From: Promineifilum sp.
GTDB taxonomy: Bacteria; Chloroflexota; Anaerolineae; Promineifilales; Promineifilaceae
DNA: 64,000 nucleotides
Direction of reading: 5' to 3'
Assembly (NCBI GenBank): GCA_017983515.1
Contig: JAGOBF010000013.1
Span: 1 to 64,000 of the forward strand
The translations under genes and the position numbers were made by a program. The notes under the pieces were generated by a model, which saw only the letters and a list, made by a program, of their open reading frames with translations, had not been told where the DNA came from and made no database searches. Below, one piece after another: positions 62,807-64,000 of this stretch; within the stretch, counting starts at the first letter, position 1; each line of letters opens with the position of its first letter.

Positions 62807-64000
62807 ATGTCCACACGAACAGACGATCAGTTTGGCGCGCGTGCCAAGCTGCGCGGAACCGATTACTACTACTACCAATTGAACAAACTGGCGCGCTTCG
62901 CCGACATCGACAAGCTGCCGTTCTCGATCCGGGTTCTTCTGGAGGCCTTGCTACGAACCACGGACGGCTACGTGGTGACTGCCGAAGACGTCACGCGGCT
63001 GGCCGGCTGGTCGCCGCAGATGAGCGAGCCGTTCGAGGTGCCGTTCAAACCGGGACGAGTCATTCTGCAAGACTTTACCGGGGTGCCCGCGGTCGTTGAC
63101 CTGGCCGCCATGCGCGCCGCCATGGCTCGACTGGGCGGCAAGCCCGATCGCATCAACCCCATCGTGCCCGTCGATCTGGTCATCGACCACTCCGTGCAGG
63201 TCGATCAGTTCGGCACGGCTTTCGCCCTGTTCTACAACGCCGAGCGCGAGTTCGAACGCAATCGCGAGCGCTATGAATTCCTCAAATGGGGCCAGAGCGC
63301 GTTCGAGAATTTCCGCGTCGTGCCCCCGGCTACGGGCATCGTCCATCAGGTGAATCTGGAATATCTGGGTCAGGTGGTGATGAGCCAGCAGCAGGGCGAC
63401 GCGCGAGTCGCTTTCCCCGACAGTCTAGTAGGCACTGATTCGCACACGACCATGATCAACGGTCTGGGCGTCCTCGGCTGGGGCGTGGGCGGCATCGAGG
63501 CCGAGGCGGTCATGCTCGGCCAACCTATTTACATGCTGACGCCGGAAGTGGTCGGTGTTCGCCTGACCGGCGGCCTGCCAGAAGGGGCCACAGCGACCGA
63601 CCTGGTCCTGCGCATTACCGAGCTACTACGCAATAAGGGTGTCGTCGGCAAGTTCGTTGAATATTTCGGCCCCGGCCTTAGCAATATGACCCTGGCCGAT
63701 CGGGCGACCATCGCTAATATGTGCCCCGAATATGGCGCGACGGTCGGCTACTTCCCCGTCGATGAGGAGACCCTGAACTATATGCGCAACACTGGCCGGC
63801 CGGCCGAGCTGGTTGATCTTGTGGAGCGTTACACTAAGGAGCAAGGGCTGTTCCGCACAGACACAACGCCCGACCCGCTCTTCAGCGACGTGGTCGAGCT
63901 GGACCTGAGCACGATCGAGCCTAGCCTGGCCGGGCCCAAACTGCCCCAGGATCGTATCGCCCTCAAGCATATGAAGGAAACCTTTCGCCAAAACCTGTTG
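62807..64000 (+). CDS. acnA: Aconitate hydratase (5' part)
   Basis: First 398 codons of an AcnA/IRP-type aconitase; the gene continues beyond the right edge. The opening [20 protein letters not shown] is typical, as are [24 protein letters not shown] and the [14 protein letters not shown] [12 protein letters not shown]. The first cluster cysteine lies outside the window. It isomerises citrate to isocitrate in the TCA cycle. GAGGAG six bases before the ATG is a strong ribosome binding site. Confidence 0.96.
   Translation, partial: MSTRTDDQFGARAKLRGTDYYYYQLNKLARFADIDKLPFSIRVLLEALLRTTDGYVVTAEDVTRLAGWSPQMSEPFEVPFKPGRVILQDFTGVPAVVDLAAMRAAMARLGGKPDRINPIVPVDLVIDHSVQVDQFGTAFALFYNAEREFERNRERYEFLKWGQSAFENFRVVPPATGIVHQVNLEYLGQVVMSQQQGDARVAFPDSLVGTDSHTTMINGLGVLGWGVGGIEAEAVMLGQPIYMLTPEVVGVRLTGGLPEGATATDLVLRITELLRNKGVVGKFVEYFGPGLSNMTLADRATIANMCPEYGATVGYFPVDEETLNYMRNTGRPAELVDLVERYTKEQGLFRTDTTPDPLFSDVVELDLSTIEPSLAGPKLPQDRIALKHMKETFRQNLL

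Overview
This 64 kb window is GC-rich bacterial chromosome with densely packed genes on both strands. I saw no rRNA, tRNA, CRISPR array, transposase or phage gene. My best guess is Chloroflexota (Anaerolineae-like). The reasons are several lipoproteins with Pro/Thr-rich linkers, SdrD-like and NBR1 four-tryptophan domains in one lipoprotein, a YfhO-type membrane protein, Chloroflexota-style hypothetical proteins, and a mix of leaderless and Shine-Dalgarno starts. This placement is inference; no marker gene for phylogeny was analysed. Promoters of the TTGNNN-N17-TATAAT type are easy to see.

Layout. 1-3.4 kb: the start of a secreted lamin-tail-like protein with a long structured leader, a methyltransferase, two calcineurin-like phosphoesterases and a DinB-fold protein. 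3.5-9.5 kb: a minus-strand tyrosine catabolism cluster read as Lrp/AsnC regulator, aminotransferase, 4-hydroxyphenylpyruvate dioxygenase, homogentisate dioxygenase, flavin reductase-like protein and PhyH-type dioxygenase, with a strong promoter whose -35 is overlapped by a perfect palindrome. 9.8-17.8 kb: lipoprotein, MFS exporter, LuxR regulator, HtrA-like protease, receiver-GAF-PAS protein and an oligopeptide-binding lipoprotein coupled to rsmG. 17.8-25 kb: rsmG, recF, a sulfatase-fold enzyme, lgt, guaB, rarD. 25-28 kb: a minus-strand trio ending in a death-like-domain ATPase with a broken Walker A. 28-34 kb: GH1 glucosidase, membrane-anchored subtilase, thiolase, HD hydrolase. 34.3-36.5 kb: a 1.09 kb tandem duplication carrying two secreted jelly-roll-like proteins. 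36.6-43 kb: hutH, DNA polymerase III delta-prime, a pseudo-M50 protein, histidinol phosphatase-like protein, YfhO protein. 43-50 kb: an NBR1/SdrD lipoprotein, then a zinc-ribbon membrane protein and a four-gene operon (coiled coil; roadblock-like/TM/SH3; degenerate histidine kinase; cysteine-less tandem thioredoxin fold). 50-64 kb: fabH, secreted metalloprotease, YtxH, NifU_N-like protein, aspS, mutS, thrC, phosphatase, reductase, P450 and the 5' part of acnA.

How it works together: housekeeping genes (rsmG, recF, lgt, guaB, holB, fabH, aspS, mutS, thrC, acnA) are mixed with envelope and secreted proteins and one clear catabolic operon (tyrosine to maleylacetoacetate). The best candidate for an undescribed system is the 46.1-49.8 kb operon, where three of four products are built from domains that normally sense or regulate but appear to lack catalytic residues. 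The EAD-like ATPase at 26.7-28.1 kb is the second candidate.
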